Source: CBDAMZ01 sp965197375 (GTDB lineage: Bacteria > Acidobacteriota > Vicinamibacteria > Vicinamibacterales > UBA8438). From it: 64,000 bases of DNA. The stretch lies in the NCBI GenBank assembly GCA_965197375.1, contig CBDAMZ010000010.1, positions 434,001 through 498,000 on the forward strand, read 5' to 3'. Each line of letters opens with the position of its first letter. Position 1 is the first letter of the stretch. The translations under genes and the position numbers were made by a program. This document shows positions 18,435 to 26,266 of the stretch, piece by piece. The notes beneath the pieces were generated by a model. That model was not told the DNA's origin. It saw nothing but the letters and a program-made list of their open reading frames with translations, and ran no database searches.

Positions 18435-20171
18435 TCAATCGTCGTCCTTGACATCAACATACCCATATTTTTCAAGGTAGAGGACAATCTGCTGCGCCGC
18501 CTCTTCGGGCGCTAACATCGTCGTGTCGACAACGAGATCCGCATCGGCCGGTTCCTCGTACGGATCGGAGATCCCGGTGAATTCCTTGATGATACCCGCG
18601 CGGGCCTTCGCGTAGAGGCCCTTGCGGTCCCGCTGCTCGCACACCTCGATCGGCGTAGCAACATGGACCAACATGAACCCACCAAGCGATTGCACCATCG
18701 CCCGTACATCTTTGCGCACGGCGTCGTACGGCGCGATCGGCGCACAGACGGCAATCCCACCGTTCTTGGTGATCTCAGACGCAACATAGCCGATACGCCG
18801 AATATTGATATCGCGGTGCTCCTTCGAGAATCCGAGTTCTGACGACAGGTGCTTCCGGACGAGATCGCCGTCCAGCAACGTCACCGGGCGGCCGCCCATC
18901 TCAAAGAACTTCACAAGCAGCGCGTTGGCAATCGTCGATTTCCCAGACCCAGACAACCCAGTAAAAAAAACCGTGAAGCCCTGCCGATGCCTCGGAGGGT
19001 GGCTGTGGTGCAGCTCATGAGCAACATCGGCGAACGTAAACCACTCTGGAATTTCCTTTCCGTCAGCGAGACGAGTCCGAAGTTCAGTTCCAGACAGAGC
19101 CAGCGTGCGCTTACCTTCAGCGACTTCGTCTACCGGTACGTATGAATCGATATCCGCGACGTACACCATCATCTTAAACGGCACCATCGTGACACCGAGC
19201 TCGACTTCGTGTTGACGGAGCAGATCTTGCGCGTCGTACGGCCCGTAGAAAGGCGTGCCGCTCGAATCGCTCCCGGGGCCTGCATGGTCCCGGCCGACGA
19301 TGAGGTGCGTACACCCGTAGTTCTTACGAATAATGGCGTGCCACACCGCCTCACGTGGGCCGCCCATTCGCATGGCGAGCGGCAACAGCGATAACAGTGC
19401 GGTCTCCCGAGGGTAACGATGCAACAACGCCTGATAGCAGCGTACACGGGTGTAGTGATCAACGTCGCCTGGTTTCGTAAGCCCAACGACCGGATGAATC
19501 AGCAGGTTGGCTCCAACCTCCTTCGCCGCCCGTAGCGTCAGCTCTTGGTGAGCACGATGCATTGGATTGCGTGTCTGGAACGCAACGACCTTGGCCCACC
19601 CGAGTTTCGTGAACTCGGCCCGTAGCTCGGCCGGGCTGTGCCGCAGTAGCTTGTAGTCGTAGTGCGTCACCGGCTGAACGCCCGTCACCGATCCACCAAC
19701 GTAGAATGGCTGCGTCTGGTCGAGTAAATATGCCACGCTTGGGTGCTCGCGGTTAGTGCTCCCAAACACCGCCTCGGCCTCTAACTCCCGGTCGGCCTGC
19801 CAAACCTCTGCTACGGTGAGCGCAGCGACCATAACCCCCTCCGCGTCCCGCAGTGCCAGCTTCGTACCAGGCTCCAAAGACTTGGCCAGCTCCTCAGATA
19901 CGTCGAGAGTGATCGGGATCGACCACACGGTCCCATCGGCATCGTCCAGACGCATCTCGGCGCAGACCCGCTCACATGTCGTCCGCTTCATGAAACCGGT
20001 AAGTGGCGAAAACCCCCCACCAAGCAACAACTCGAGGTCACATAACTGACGAGGGGTCAGAGCATGGGACGGCCACTCGAGTGACTCGGCCTTCAATTCA
20101 GCCTCGAGCCTCCCATCCGCGAAGAGGTTGACAAGCGTCCCGCCATGCGGGGTAACGAGATGATCTGGCAC
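18435..20171 (-). CDS. Bifunctional sulfate adenylyltransferase / APS kinase
   Basis: 578 residues. The N-terminal part is ATP sulfurylase: VAFQTRNPMHRAHQELTLRAA (ATP-binding QTRNP and H-x-x-H) and IVGRDHAGPGSD. The C-terminal part from about residue 400 is APS kinase, with P-loop GLSGSGKS at 405-412, DGDLVRKHLSSELGFS and the conserved RDINIRRIGYVASEI. It therefore makes APS and then PAPS from sulfate and ATP. Start is a GTG with AGGAG eight bases upstream. It diverges from the reductive cys operon. Odd point: the CysH encoded opposite has the Fe-S cysteines of APS-type reductases, so PAPS may serve sulfotransfer rather than reduction. Confidence 0.95.
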   Translation of the reverse strand: MPDHLVTPHGGTLVNLFADGRLEAELKAESLEWPSHALTPRQLCDLELLLGGGFSPLTGFMKRTTCERVCAEMRLDDADGTVWSIPITLDVSEELAKSLEPGTKLALRDAEGVMVAALTVAEVWQADRELEAEAVFGSTNREHPSVAYLLDQTQPFYVGGSVTGVQPVTHYDYKLLRHSPAELRAEFTKLGWAKVVAFQTRNPMHRAHQELTLRAAKEVGANLLIHPVVGLTKPGDVDHYTRVRCYQALLHRYPRETALLSLLPLAMRMGGPREAVWHAIIRKNYGCTHLIVGRDHAGPGSDSSGTPFYGPYDAQDLLRQHEVELGVTMVPFKMMVYVADIDSYVPVDEVAEGKRTLALSGTELRTRLADGKEIPEWFTFADVAHELHHSHPPRHRQGFTVFFTGLSGSGKSTIANALLVKFFEMGGRPVTLLDGDLVRKHLSSELGFSKEHRDINIRRIGYVASEITKNGGIAVCAPIAPYDAVRKDVRAMVQSLGGFMLVHVATPIEVCEQRDRKGLYAKARAGIIKEFTGISDPYEEPADADLVVDTTMLAPEEAAQQIVLYLEKYGYVDVKDDD

Positions 20172-20347
20172 TGGACCACTCCTGAGCGAGTCGAGCGGTG
20201 ATTCAGAGAACCCGTGAGCCTACCATGAAAGAGCCGCCCTCGAGACCGCAGAGACACGACACTGGGCATACGGTGGTGCGGCCCAGCTTCCTCGGGCACT
20301 TATTCGGCCAACGGATCTTCGATATGCCTGCCGTCATCATCTAGGAC

Positions 20348-20377
20348 TTGACGCGGACTGGCCGAACCGGGTACAAA
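20348..20377 (+). promoter_or_regulatory. Predicted sigma-70 promoter of the cys operon leader
   Basis: A TTGACG box at 20348-20353 and TACAAA at 20372-20377 are separated by 18 bases. Transcription would begin about 6-8 bases later, near 20383-20385. That is at, or within three bases of, the ATG of the Cys-rich leader ORF, so the ORF would be leaderless or almost so. Prediction from consensus only. Confidence 0.55.
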
Positions 20378-20385
20378 TTGGGGTG

Positions 20386-20487
20386 ATGTATAGCGCCGTG
20401 TGGTTGGTTGCCTGTTGCGGTTGTACGGTGGCCCCTGGGGGCCCCCGTGCCGACGGCCGTGCCGCGTTGACGTCACTGTATCGTTAA
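20386..20487 (+). CDS. Cys-rich leader peptide, predicted cysteine attenuator
   Basis: A 33-codon ORF, too short for standard gene calling, starts ATG at 20386 (a GTG lies directly before it) and ends TAA at 20485-20487. It begins MYSAVWLVACCGC: three cysteine codons (TGT, TGC, TGT) in four, at codons 10, 11 and 13. It lies just after a predicted promoter with almost no untranslated leader, and a perfect terminator starts 29 bases after its stop, ahead of the cysteine-synthesis operon. This is the layout of transcription attenuation by a leader peptide, with ribosome stalling at Cys codons when Cys-tRNA is short. Polycysteine leaderless ORFs upstream of sulfur genes are known in mycobacteria. 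Being coding and regulatory here is inference. Confidence 0.65.
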   Translation: MYSAVWLVACCGCTVAPGGPRADGRAALTSLYR

Positions 20488-20516
20488 AATTTTCCGCTCG
20501 ACGCGTAAGGACCGAA

Positions 20517-20552
20517 GGCCCGGGAGGCTGATGCCTCCCGGGCCTTTTTTTT
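20517..20552 (+). terminator. Intrinsic terminator upstream of the cys operon (attenuator)
   Basis: A perfect 12-bp stem GGCCCGGGAGGC / GCCTCCCGGGCC with loop TGAT, followed by eight T on the plus strand. No plus-strand gene ends near it: the nearest genes to the left are on the minus strand, so the only transcript it could stop is the one entering the cys operon. It ends 35 bases before the DUF2061 start. A GGGCC at 20439-20443 inside the leader ORF could pair with the GGCCC at the stem foot, but only five base pairs are evident. Confidence 0.85.
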
Positions 20553-20587
20553 AGCCGCTCGCAGGACTAAGGAGAAGGACAAAGAAC

Positions 20588-20881
20588 ATGTTCGAAGAAA
20601 CCCCAGCCCGCTCGATTAGTAAGGCCATCTCCTGGCGGGTTCTGGCCAGTATCACAACGGCCCTGGTTGTCTTTCTCTTTACTCGACGGGCGGATGTTGC
20701 AGTAGCGGTTGGAGCTCTCGAGTCGGTCGTGAAAATTGCTCTGTACTTCCTGCATGAGCGAGCATGGGACAAAGTGATGCTTGGACGACGACCGGTAACC
20801 ACACTCGCTGCAGCTGGGAGAGCCGACCTGGCCACCGACGTGAAATGTGACGAGCCGGGGCGTCGCTCCGTAGCGGTATAG
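20588..20881 (+). CDS. DUF2061 membrane protein
   Basis: 97 residues: RSISKAISWRVLASITTALVVFLFTRRADVAVAVGALESVVKIALYFLHERAWDKV is the complete DUF2061 domain with two hydrophobic stretches, followed by a divergent 35-residue tail. The family is small, integral to the membrane and commonly encoded in or near sulfate-assimilation operons; its function is unknown. The ATG has an AAGGAGAAGG ribosome site and is the first structural gene after the attenuator. The stop directly precedes the cysH start region. Confidence 0.9.
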   Translation: MFEETPARSISKAISWRVLASITTALVVFLFTRRADVAVAVGALESVVKIALYFLHERAWDKVMLGRRPVTTLAAAGRADLATDVKCDEPGRRSVAV

Positions 20882-20893
20882 GTGACAAACGTG

Positions 20894-21613
20894 ATGCAGA
20901 CCCCGGCACAGCTCACAGAGGTTGGGCTCCGCCTGGAACACAAGTCGGCTGTCGACATTCTCACATGGGCTATAGATCACTACGGCACGCGGCTTACCTT
21001 TGCCACCGGCTTTGGAGCGGAAGGGTGCGTCGTGATCGATCTCGTCGGGCGTCACCAGATGCCGATCGACATATTCACCCTCGACACCGAGCTCCTGTTT
21101 CCGGAGACCTATGATCTCTGGCGGCGTCTGGAAACACGATACGGGTTGACCATCCGCGGCGTCACACCGGAGTTGTCGGTCGAGGCGCAGGCAGCTCGCC
21201 ACGGCGACCGACTGTGGGAAAGTGGGCCTGACCGCTGCTGTGCACTGCGCAAGGTCGTCCCGCTCGAAACAGAGCTGTCAAAGATGGATGCGTGGGTCAC
21301 GGCCATCCGACGCGAGCAGACGCCGCAGCGCGCGAACGCGCTCGTCGTTGAGTGGGACAGGAAGTTTGGAGTTGCAAAGATCAACCCTCTGGTCCGGTGG
21401 ACGAAACAAGACATCTGGTCGCATCTGCTTGCGCACGATGTGCCGTACAGCCCACTGCACGACCAGGGCTATCCGACTGTCGGCTGCATGCCGTGCACGA
21501 CCCAAGTTCGGCTAGGCGAAGACGATCGGGCGGGGCGCTGGCGCGGCATATCCAAAACCGAGTGTGGGTTGCACGGACCGGTCATCCCGCTGCACGCGTC
21601 GCATGGATCGTGA
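20894..21613 (+). CDS. cysH: Adenylyl-sulfate (APS) reductase, CysH family
   Basis: 239 residues of PAPS/APS reductase fold. FATGFGAEGCVVIDL holds the adenylyl-binding loop, and the C-terminal ECGLHG carries the catalytic Cys. Two paired cysteines, RCCALRKV and GCMPCT, are the 4Fe-4S ligands of the bacterial APS-type enzyme and are absent from PAPS-specific enteric CysH. Reaction: thioredoxin-dependent reduction of APS to sulfite. The ATG at 20894 follows AGGTGA with seven-base spacing; a GTG at 20882 is the alternative. Second gene of the attenuated operon. Confidence 0.93.
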   Translation: MQTPAQLTEVGLRLEHKSAVDILTWAIDHYGTRLTFATGFGAEGCVVIDLVGRHQMPIDIFTLDTELLFPETYDLWRRLETRYGLTIRGVTPELSVEAQAARHGDRLWESGPDRCCALRKVVPLETELSKMDAWVTAIRREQTPQRANALVVEWDRKFGVAKINPLVRWTKQDIWSHLLAHDVPYSPLHDQGYPTVGCMPCTTQVRLGEDDRAGRWRGISKTECGLHGPVIPLHASHGS

Positions 21614-21616
21614 GCG

Positions 21617-22216
21617 ATGCACCTTTTTCCCGCCTTTCTCAAACTGGCCGGCCGCCACGTCGTAGTGGTGGGCGGGGGTGGCGTCGCCACTTCGAAGCTT
21701 CGCGCCTTGGTCGATGCTGGGGCTGAGATAACCCTCGTTGCCCCCAAGGTCAGTGCCGCGATCGAGCGAGTTGGGGTGACAATCCGGCAACGGCCTTTCG
21801 ACCCCCGGGATCTCGATGACGCCTGGTTGGTCGTCGCCGCCGCCACCCCGGAGGTCAACCGGCAGGTCGCTACGGCGGCTGAAAACAGGAAGATATTTGT
21901 CAACGCGGCGGATGACCCACCAAATGCGAGCTTTTATCTAGGGGGCGTCTTGCGACGTGCCGGCCTCACTGTCGCCATCTCGACGGATGGCCGGGCTCCG
22001 GCGCTGGCTGGCCTTCTGCGCGAAGGGCTGGACGCAGTACTGCCACCGGATCACCTCGACCGGTGGGTGGCGGAAGCAAAGCGGGTACGCCGCCAGTGGC
22101 ACGCCGACGGTGTTCCGATGCCGGAACGGCGCCCGCAATTACTCGAGGCGCTCGTGCGACTCTACGCAAGGGATCGTACGTACCCACCCGGAGATGAACG
22201 GGACGGTGCGGCGTGA
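21617..22216 (+). CDS. Precorrin-2 dehydrogenase (siroheme synthase N-terminal type)
   Basis: 199 residues. It starts with the family hallmark MHLFPAFLKLAGRHVVVVGGGGVATSKLRALVDAGAEITLVAP, an NAD-binding fold, then VVAAATPEVNRQVATAAE, FVNAADDPPNASFYLGGVLRRAGLTVAISTDGRAPALAGLLRE. It oxidises precorrin-2 to sirohydrochlorin and may also insert iron, as the CysG/Met8p N-terminal domain does. It starts three bases after the cysH stop, so it is tightly coupled, and provides the siroheme of the sulfite reductase two genes downstream. Confidence 0.93.
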   Translation: MHLFPAFLKLAGRHVVVVGGGGVATSKLRALVDAGAEITLVAPKVSAAIERVGVTIRQRPFDPRDLDDAWLVVAAATPEVNRQVATAAENRKIFVNAADDPPNASFYLGGVLRRAGLTVAISTDGRAPALAGLLREGLDAVLPPDHLDRWVAEAKRVRRQWHADGVPMPERRPQLLEALVRLYARDRTYPPGDERDGAA

Positions 22217-22268
22217 CGAGGCGTGCAGTGAAGCTCGAGGCTGGCTACTAGGAAGTGCCCGAGACACG

Positions 22269-23039
22269 ATGCAGGGATTCGTTTCACTCGTCGGCGCAGG
22301 CCCTGGGGACCCAGAGCTGCTGACACTCAAGGCGGCGCGCCGCCTCGAGGCAGCCGATCTGGTGCTCTACGATACCCTGGTCCCATCAGAACTCGTCGCG
22401 CTGGCGCCGCGTGCGCAGCGCTTCTGTGTCGGCAAGCGAGCCAGCCGGAAATCGGTCGCGCAAGAGACCATTCACCGGCTCATGATACGGGCCGCGCGGG
22501 CTGGAAAGCGGGTTGTTCGGTTGAAGTGCGGCGACCCCTTTGTCCTCGGCCGAGGTGGTGAGGAGGCGCTCGCACTACGCGCTGCTGGGATCACCTGCGA
22601 AGTCGTCCCCGGGGTAACGAGCGCGGTGGCCGCCCCCGAGCTTGCGGGCGTACCGGTCACCCACCGCGGCCTCGCTTCCGGCTTCGCCGTGGTATCTGGA
22701 CATTCCGAAGAAGCGTTCCGGCCCATCCTCGACGCGGTCACTCCAAACTCGCTGACCATTATCGTGCTAATGGGGCTTCGCTCACGTGGTGCTATTGCCC
22801 ACGTGCTCATCGAGCGCGGGTGGCGGCAAGAAACGCCTACGGCAGTCGTCACGGCGGCGTCGACGCCGGAGATGCAGACATGGTCCGGGCAGCTCGATGA
22901 GTTGGCAACCGCGCCGGTCGCATCAGGTAGCGATGGACCAGGAACAATCATCATCGGCGAGGTGGTGGCGCTTCGCCCACTTCTCGCAGAGGATCGCCGA
23001 CCGTTGCTGACCGCCAAAGCGATCGCGTTAGGAAACTGA
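22269..23039 (+). CDS. cobA: Uroporphyrinogen-III C-methyltransferase
   Basis: 256 residues, normal length for SUMT. It begins MQGFVSLVGAGPGDPELLTLKAARRLEAADLVLYDTLV, with the SAM-binding GAGPGDPELLT, and has RLKCGDPFVLGRGGEEALAL, VVPGVTSAVAAPELAGVPVTHRGLASGFAVVSGH and IIIGEVVAL. It methylates uroporphyrinogen III twice to precorrin-2, feeding the preceding gene's product. The open frame extends back to 21957 over the upstream gene, but that part is a frame shadow; the ATG at 22269 is where the family starts. Confidence 0.93.
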   Translation: MQGFVSLVGAGPGDPELLTLKAARRLEAADLVLYDTLVPSELVALAPRAQRFCVGKRASRKSVAQETIHRLMIRAARAGKRVVRLKCGDPFVLGRGGEEALALRAAGITCEVVPGVTSAVAAPELAGVPVTHRGLASGFAVVSGHSEEAFRPILDAVTPNSLTIIVLMGLRSRGAIAHVLIERGWRQETPTAVVTAASTPEMQTWSGQLDELATAPVASGSDGPGTIIIGEVVALRPLLAEDRRPLLTAKAIALGN

Positions 23040-23077
23040 CATTCAATCCCTCATCAGCCCTCAGAGGAAGGCACGAC

Positions 23078-25354
23078 GTGACGTGGAAGGATCAACTTAG
23101 CAGGCGGATACCGGCGGACCTCAACGCCGAGATCGACCTGTTCGAGAGCCAGATCGCACTAAGACGCCAAGGGAAGATCGACGAAAAGGTCTTCGCAGAA
23201 ACGCGCCTGCGCCGTGGTATCTACGGCCAGCGGTATGACAATGGCCAGCGCAATGACGGCACCGGCACCAAAGTCCTCGCGTACCCCTCGAATGGCCTAA
23301 GGAAGGGCCCGGACACCATCTGGGACGCGCCGGGAATGCAGCGAATCAAAATCCCGTTCGGCGGGCTCAACCCTGACCAGATGGACGTTCTCGCGGACCT
23401 CGCCGAGGAGTACAGCGATGACGTCTGCCACATCACCACGCGGCAGGACGTCCAGCTGCACTATGTGCACATCGGCAACACTCCGAACCTGATGCGTCGG
23501 CTGGCCGCCGTCGGTATCACGACCCGCGAGGCATGCGGCAACACCGTTCGCAACGTTACGGCCTGTCCGCTGGCGGGTGTGTGCGCTGACGAGACATTCG
23601 ACGTTACCCCTTACGCGAAGGCGTGTATGCGCTTCCTGCTCGGCCATCCAGACACTCAGGATTTCGGACGCAAGTTTAAGGTGGCGTTCTCCGGTTGCCG
23701 GCAGCACGCCTGCGGCCTCGTGTCGATGCATGACCTCGGGATGATCGCGGTGACCCAGACCATTAACGGGGTCAAGCGGCGGGGCTTCGAAACGTACGTC
23801 GGCGGCGGCCTCGGTGCGGTCCCTTATCAGGCCAAGCTGTTCAACGAGTTCCTGCCAGTTGAGGAACTCCTGCCAATTGCACAGGCGATCGCGCGCGTCT
23901 TCGCTCGCCTGGCCGAGAAGCGCAACCGCGCACGGGCACGTATCAAATTCCTGGTGGCCCGGCTCGGCATCGAGGAGTTCAAGCGCCTCGTGCTCGACGA
24001 ACGTGCCAAGCTGCCGACCGACGAGCGATGGACAGCATATCTTGCCGACGCGCCTGACGATGTCGAGAAGCCGCTGAAGCCAGGGGCGCCGATCGATGGC
24101 GCCCGGCCTCAGGAATTTGAGCGGTGGGCACGCACCAACGTGTCTCACCAGCGGCAGCCGGGCTACGCCGTTGCAACGGTAACTCTGCCACTTGGAGATC
24201 TAACCTCCCACCAGATGCGACGGCTCGCGGACATGGCGCGACGCTACGTGGGAGACACGGTCCGAACCACGGTCGAGCAGAACTTGGTGTTCCGATGGGT
24301 CAGCGAGGTTGACCTGCCCGACCTCTACCGCGAGCTCCAAACTATTGGGCTCGGTCAGGCAGGAGCAGGCACGATCGCGGATGTCACGGCGTGCCCAGGC
24401 ACCGATACCTGCAAGCTCGGTATCGCGTCATCGCGTGGGCTGGCCGCCGTGCTCCAGCCACGTCTCGCCGGTCGCTCAGGCGGACTCGACCCAGCAGTCG
24501 AAGGTTTACGGATCAAGACCAGCGGGTGTTTCAACTCGTGTGGCCAGCACCACATCGCCGATCTCGGGTTCTACGGCGTCAGTCGCAACATCGGCGGCTA
24601 CACCGTGCCCCACTTCCAGGTCGTCCTGGGCGGAAAATGGGTCGACAACGCCGGAGCATACGGGCTAGCCATCGGCGCGATCCCATCGAAGCGAATCCCG
24701 GATGTCGTCGATCGGATTAGTGAGCGCTTCGTGGCCGAACGGAAAGACGGCGAGTCCTTCCAAAACTTCACCCACCGGATCGGGAAGCGCGCCCTCAAGG
24801 AAATGGTCCACGATTTTGCCACGGTACCCAGCCACGAGGAGGGCCCGGAGTTCTATGCCGACTGGGGTGACCCGCGCGAGTTCACGATCGGCGACATGGG
24901 CGTCGGCGAGTGTGCCGGTGAAGTGGTCTCGCTAGCCGAGTTCGGCCTAGCCGAGGCCGAGGCGGCGGTCTTTGAGGCGCAGCCCCAACTTGAGGAGGGC
25001 AACATCGCGAACGCGGACGAGCTAGCCTATCGCGCGATGTTGCTAGCTGCAAAGGGATTGATCAAGACGGAGTTTATCGATATCCGAGACGACCCAGACG
25101 AGATCGTGCGCGAGTTCCGTGCGCGTTTCTTTGACACGCAACTGTTCCACGACAAGTACGCCGGGGGCAAGTTTGCAATGTACCTCTTCCGACGCCACGA
25201 CGCCGGGGTCCGCGACACCGCCGAGGCGGTTCGCCACCTGATCGAGGAAGCACAGCTATTCCTCGAGGCCAGCCATGCGTGCCAGGCACGCCTCACTGCC
25301 CGGTCAATGGCCGGCCCACCCGCGGCGTCAAGTCTTCGGGACGCCGGTGCTTAG
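23078..25354 (+). CDS. Siroheme nitrite/sulfite reductase with C-terminal extension
   Basis: 758 residues. Two half-domains are seen, as in all siroheme reductases. The first half has TACPLAGVCADE (about 160) and GCRQHACG (about 206), the degenerate copy. The second has the true cluster/siroheme ligands, TACPGTDTCKLG (about 434-446) and GCFNSCGQHH (about 482). From about residue 640 a helical, Glu-rich extension follows (EGNIANADELAYRAMLLAAKGLI to the end) with a HEPN-like look, found in other long bacterial members. Given cysH and siroheme genes in the same operon, sulfite to sulfide is the likely reaction. Start GTG with AGAGGAAGG upstream. Its TAG stop is shared with a transposable-element end. 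Confidence 0.92.
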   Translation: MTWKDQLSRRIPADLNAEIDLFESQIALRRQGKIDEKVFAETRLRRGIYGQRYDNGQRNDGTGTKVLAYPSNGLRKGPDTIWDAPGMQRIKIPFGGLNPDQMDVLADLAEEYSDDVCHITTRQDVQLHYVHIGNTPNLMRRLAAVGITTREACGNTVRNVTACPLAGVCADETFDVTPYAKACMRFLLGHPDTQDFGRKFKVAFSGCRQHACGLVSMHDLGMIAVTQTINGVKRRGFETYVGGGLGAVPYQAKLFNEFLPVEELLPIAQAIARVFARLAEKRNRARARIKFLVARLGIEEFKRLVLDERAKLPTDERWTAYLADAPDDVEKPLKPGAPIDGARPQEFERWARTNVSHQRQPGYAVATVTLPLGDLTSHQMRRLADMARRYVGDTVRTTVEQNLVFRWVSEVDLPDLYRELQTIGLGQAGAGTIADVTACPGTDTCKLGIASSRGLAAVLQPRLAGRSGGLDPAVEGLRIKTSGCFNSCGQHHIADLGFYGVSRNIGGYTVPHFQVVLGGKWVDNAGAYGLAIGAIPSKRIPDVVDRISERFVAERKDGESFQNFTHRIGKRALKEMVHDFATVPSHEEGPEFYADWGDPREFTIGDMGVGECAGEVVSLAEFGLAEAEAAVFEAQPQLEEGNIANADELAYRAMLLAAKGLIKTEFIDIRDDPDEIVREFRARFFDTQLFHDKYAGGKFAMYLFRRHDAGVRDTAEAVRHLIEEAQLFLEASHACQARLTARSMAGPPAASSLRDAGA

Positions 25355-25527
25355 TGTCCTGAATCAGGAGTCCGGCAACGAATTTTCCGACCGCTCGGAA
25401 AATTCGTCGCTCGGTCCGCGAAAGACACAAGACGCGCGCATACCAGAAGTATGTAAATAACGAGTGATGTAGCCAGGCGGGATTCCCCCCCCGGACAATG
25501 TCAGCAGATTCCTGACTCGGGACACTA
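25352..25527. mobile_element. MITE with 16-bp inverted ends and TA duplication
   Basis: Left end TAGTGTCCTGAATCAGGA (25352-25369) is mirrored at the right end by TCCTGACTCGGGACACTA (25510-25527); 16 of 18 positions pair. The outermost TA on both sides fits the TA target duplication of IS630/mariner-type elements, leaving a 172-bp body without a transposase. Removing the body plus one TA restores GCT-TAG-ATG, joining the sulfite reductase stop directly to the ATG of the next gene. The insertion thus hit the TA of the stop codon, and the element's first base (G) recreates TAG. No second copy was noticed in the window. Confidence 0.75.
25379..25406. repeat. Perfect inverted repeat inside the MITE
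   Basis: Two perfect 12-bp arms, CGAATTTTCCGA and TCGGAAAATTCG, are separated by four bases (CCGC). In RNA this forms a stable hairpin about 25 bases after the sulfite reductase stop. It has no T-run after it, but could stabilise or partly end the operon message before the last gene. Confidence 0.85.
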
Positions 25528-25528
25528 G

Positions 25529-26119
25529 ATGGGCCACCAGGTCGATGAATTGCAACGGTTCAGCTTGAAGATTTTCGCCGAACCCGCAGTGCCAGTCGCC
25601 CCGCGCGCATTCGTGCCGGTGTTTCACCGCTGGATCCAGACACACGCCGTCGACGGCCTGCTAATCGACGTCGCCGACTACACACACGTCGTCGACGGGC
25701 CGAGCATCTTGCTAGTCGCGCACGAGGGTAACTACGCGCTCGACCAGAGCGACGGCCGGCCGGGCCTGCAGTATTCCCGCAAGCAGCCGCTCGGCGGCCC
25801 GCTCGACGAGCGCCTGGCCGCGGCGTGCCGCACGCTACTCAGAGCCGCCCGGTTACTCGAAACCGAGGAGACACTCGGCGCGCGGTACACCTTCCGCGGT
25901 GACGTGATTCAATTCGTTGCCAACGACCGGCTCTTAGCCCCGAACACCCCCGAGACGGTGAGCACCTTGCAGCCGGCGCTCGACATCTTCCTGGCCCGGC
26001 TGTTCGACGGGCAGTCCTTTGAGACCACAACAGTCGGCGATGCACGGCGCCGTCTCACGCTGGACATTACGGTGACCGAGTCGGCACCTATAACAACCCT
26101 CTTCGATCGCTTACGCTGA
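25529..26119 (+). CDS. Conserved protein of unknown function at the end of the cys operon
   Basis: 196 residues, not assigned to a family here. Seen: VPVAPRAFVPVFHRWIQTHAVDGLLIDVADYTHVVDGPSILLVAHEGNYALDQSDGRPGLQYSRKQPLGGPLDERLAAACRTLLRAARLLE, then an alpha/beta C-terminus with ETVSTLQPALDIFLARLF and TLDITV. It has no signal or membrane segment, so it is probably cytosolic. Its codon use and GC content match its neighbours. The start was originally adjacent to the sulfite reductase stop and is now 174 bases away because of the MITE. Position implies a part in sulfur assimilation, but nothing in the sequence proves it. Confidence 0.7.
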   Translation: MGHQVDELQRFSLKIFAEPAVPVAPRAFVPVFHRWIQTHAVDGLLIDVADYTHVVDGPSILLVAHEGNYALDQSDGRPGLQYSRKQPLGGPLDERLAAACRTLLRAARLLETEETLGARYTFRGDVIQFVANDRLLAPNTPETVSTLQPALDIFLARLFDGQSFETTTVGDARRRLTLDITVTESAPITTLFDRLR

Positions 26120-26266
26120 GCAACCTGGCGAAAGAAAACTTCGTAACATATACATATCAAATATGTTGCGTCAAAAATATGGGTCTAATTGGCTCGGATC
26201 TAAAAACATGATTTCTGATACATTGATTTATCTTTATTAGTATAAATTGTGATAGAGTGGCTCATC
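26120..26266 (+). promoter_or_regulatory. AT-rich regulatory region ahead of the LysR gene
   Basis: This 147-base gap is strikingly AT-rich for this DNA. It contains AACATAT-N9-ATATGTT (near 26147-26169), an inverted repeat of the kind bound by LysR-type dimers, and a TATAAA at 26241-26246 shortly before the gene. Likely role: promoter and autoregulatory site of the LysR gene. No operator consensus was available to test against. Confidence 0.45.

Noticed and set aside
20093..20299. Minus-strand frame at the sat-cysC start as a possible second Cys leader
   Set aside because: Its translation has only one Cys, the frame overlaps the start of sat-cysC, and there is no terminator between it and the gene.
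20380..20560. SAM riboswitch or T-box in the cys operon leader
   Set aside because: No conserved T-box sequence and no recognisable SAM-binding core were seen; the Cys codons plus terminator explain the region better.
23297..24148. A 283-codon minus-strand frame
   Set aside because: It is antisense to the well-supported sulfite reductase gene and has no recognisable domain.
25352..25527. A complete insertion sequence
   Set aside because: The element is only about 172 bases and encodes no transposase; it fits a miniature non-autonomous element.
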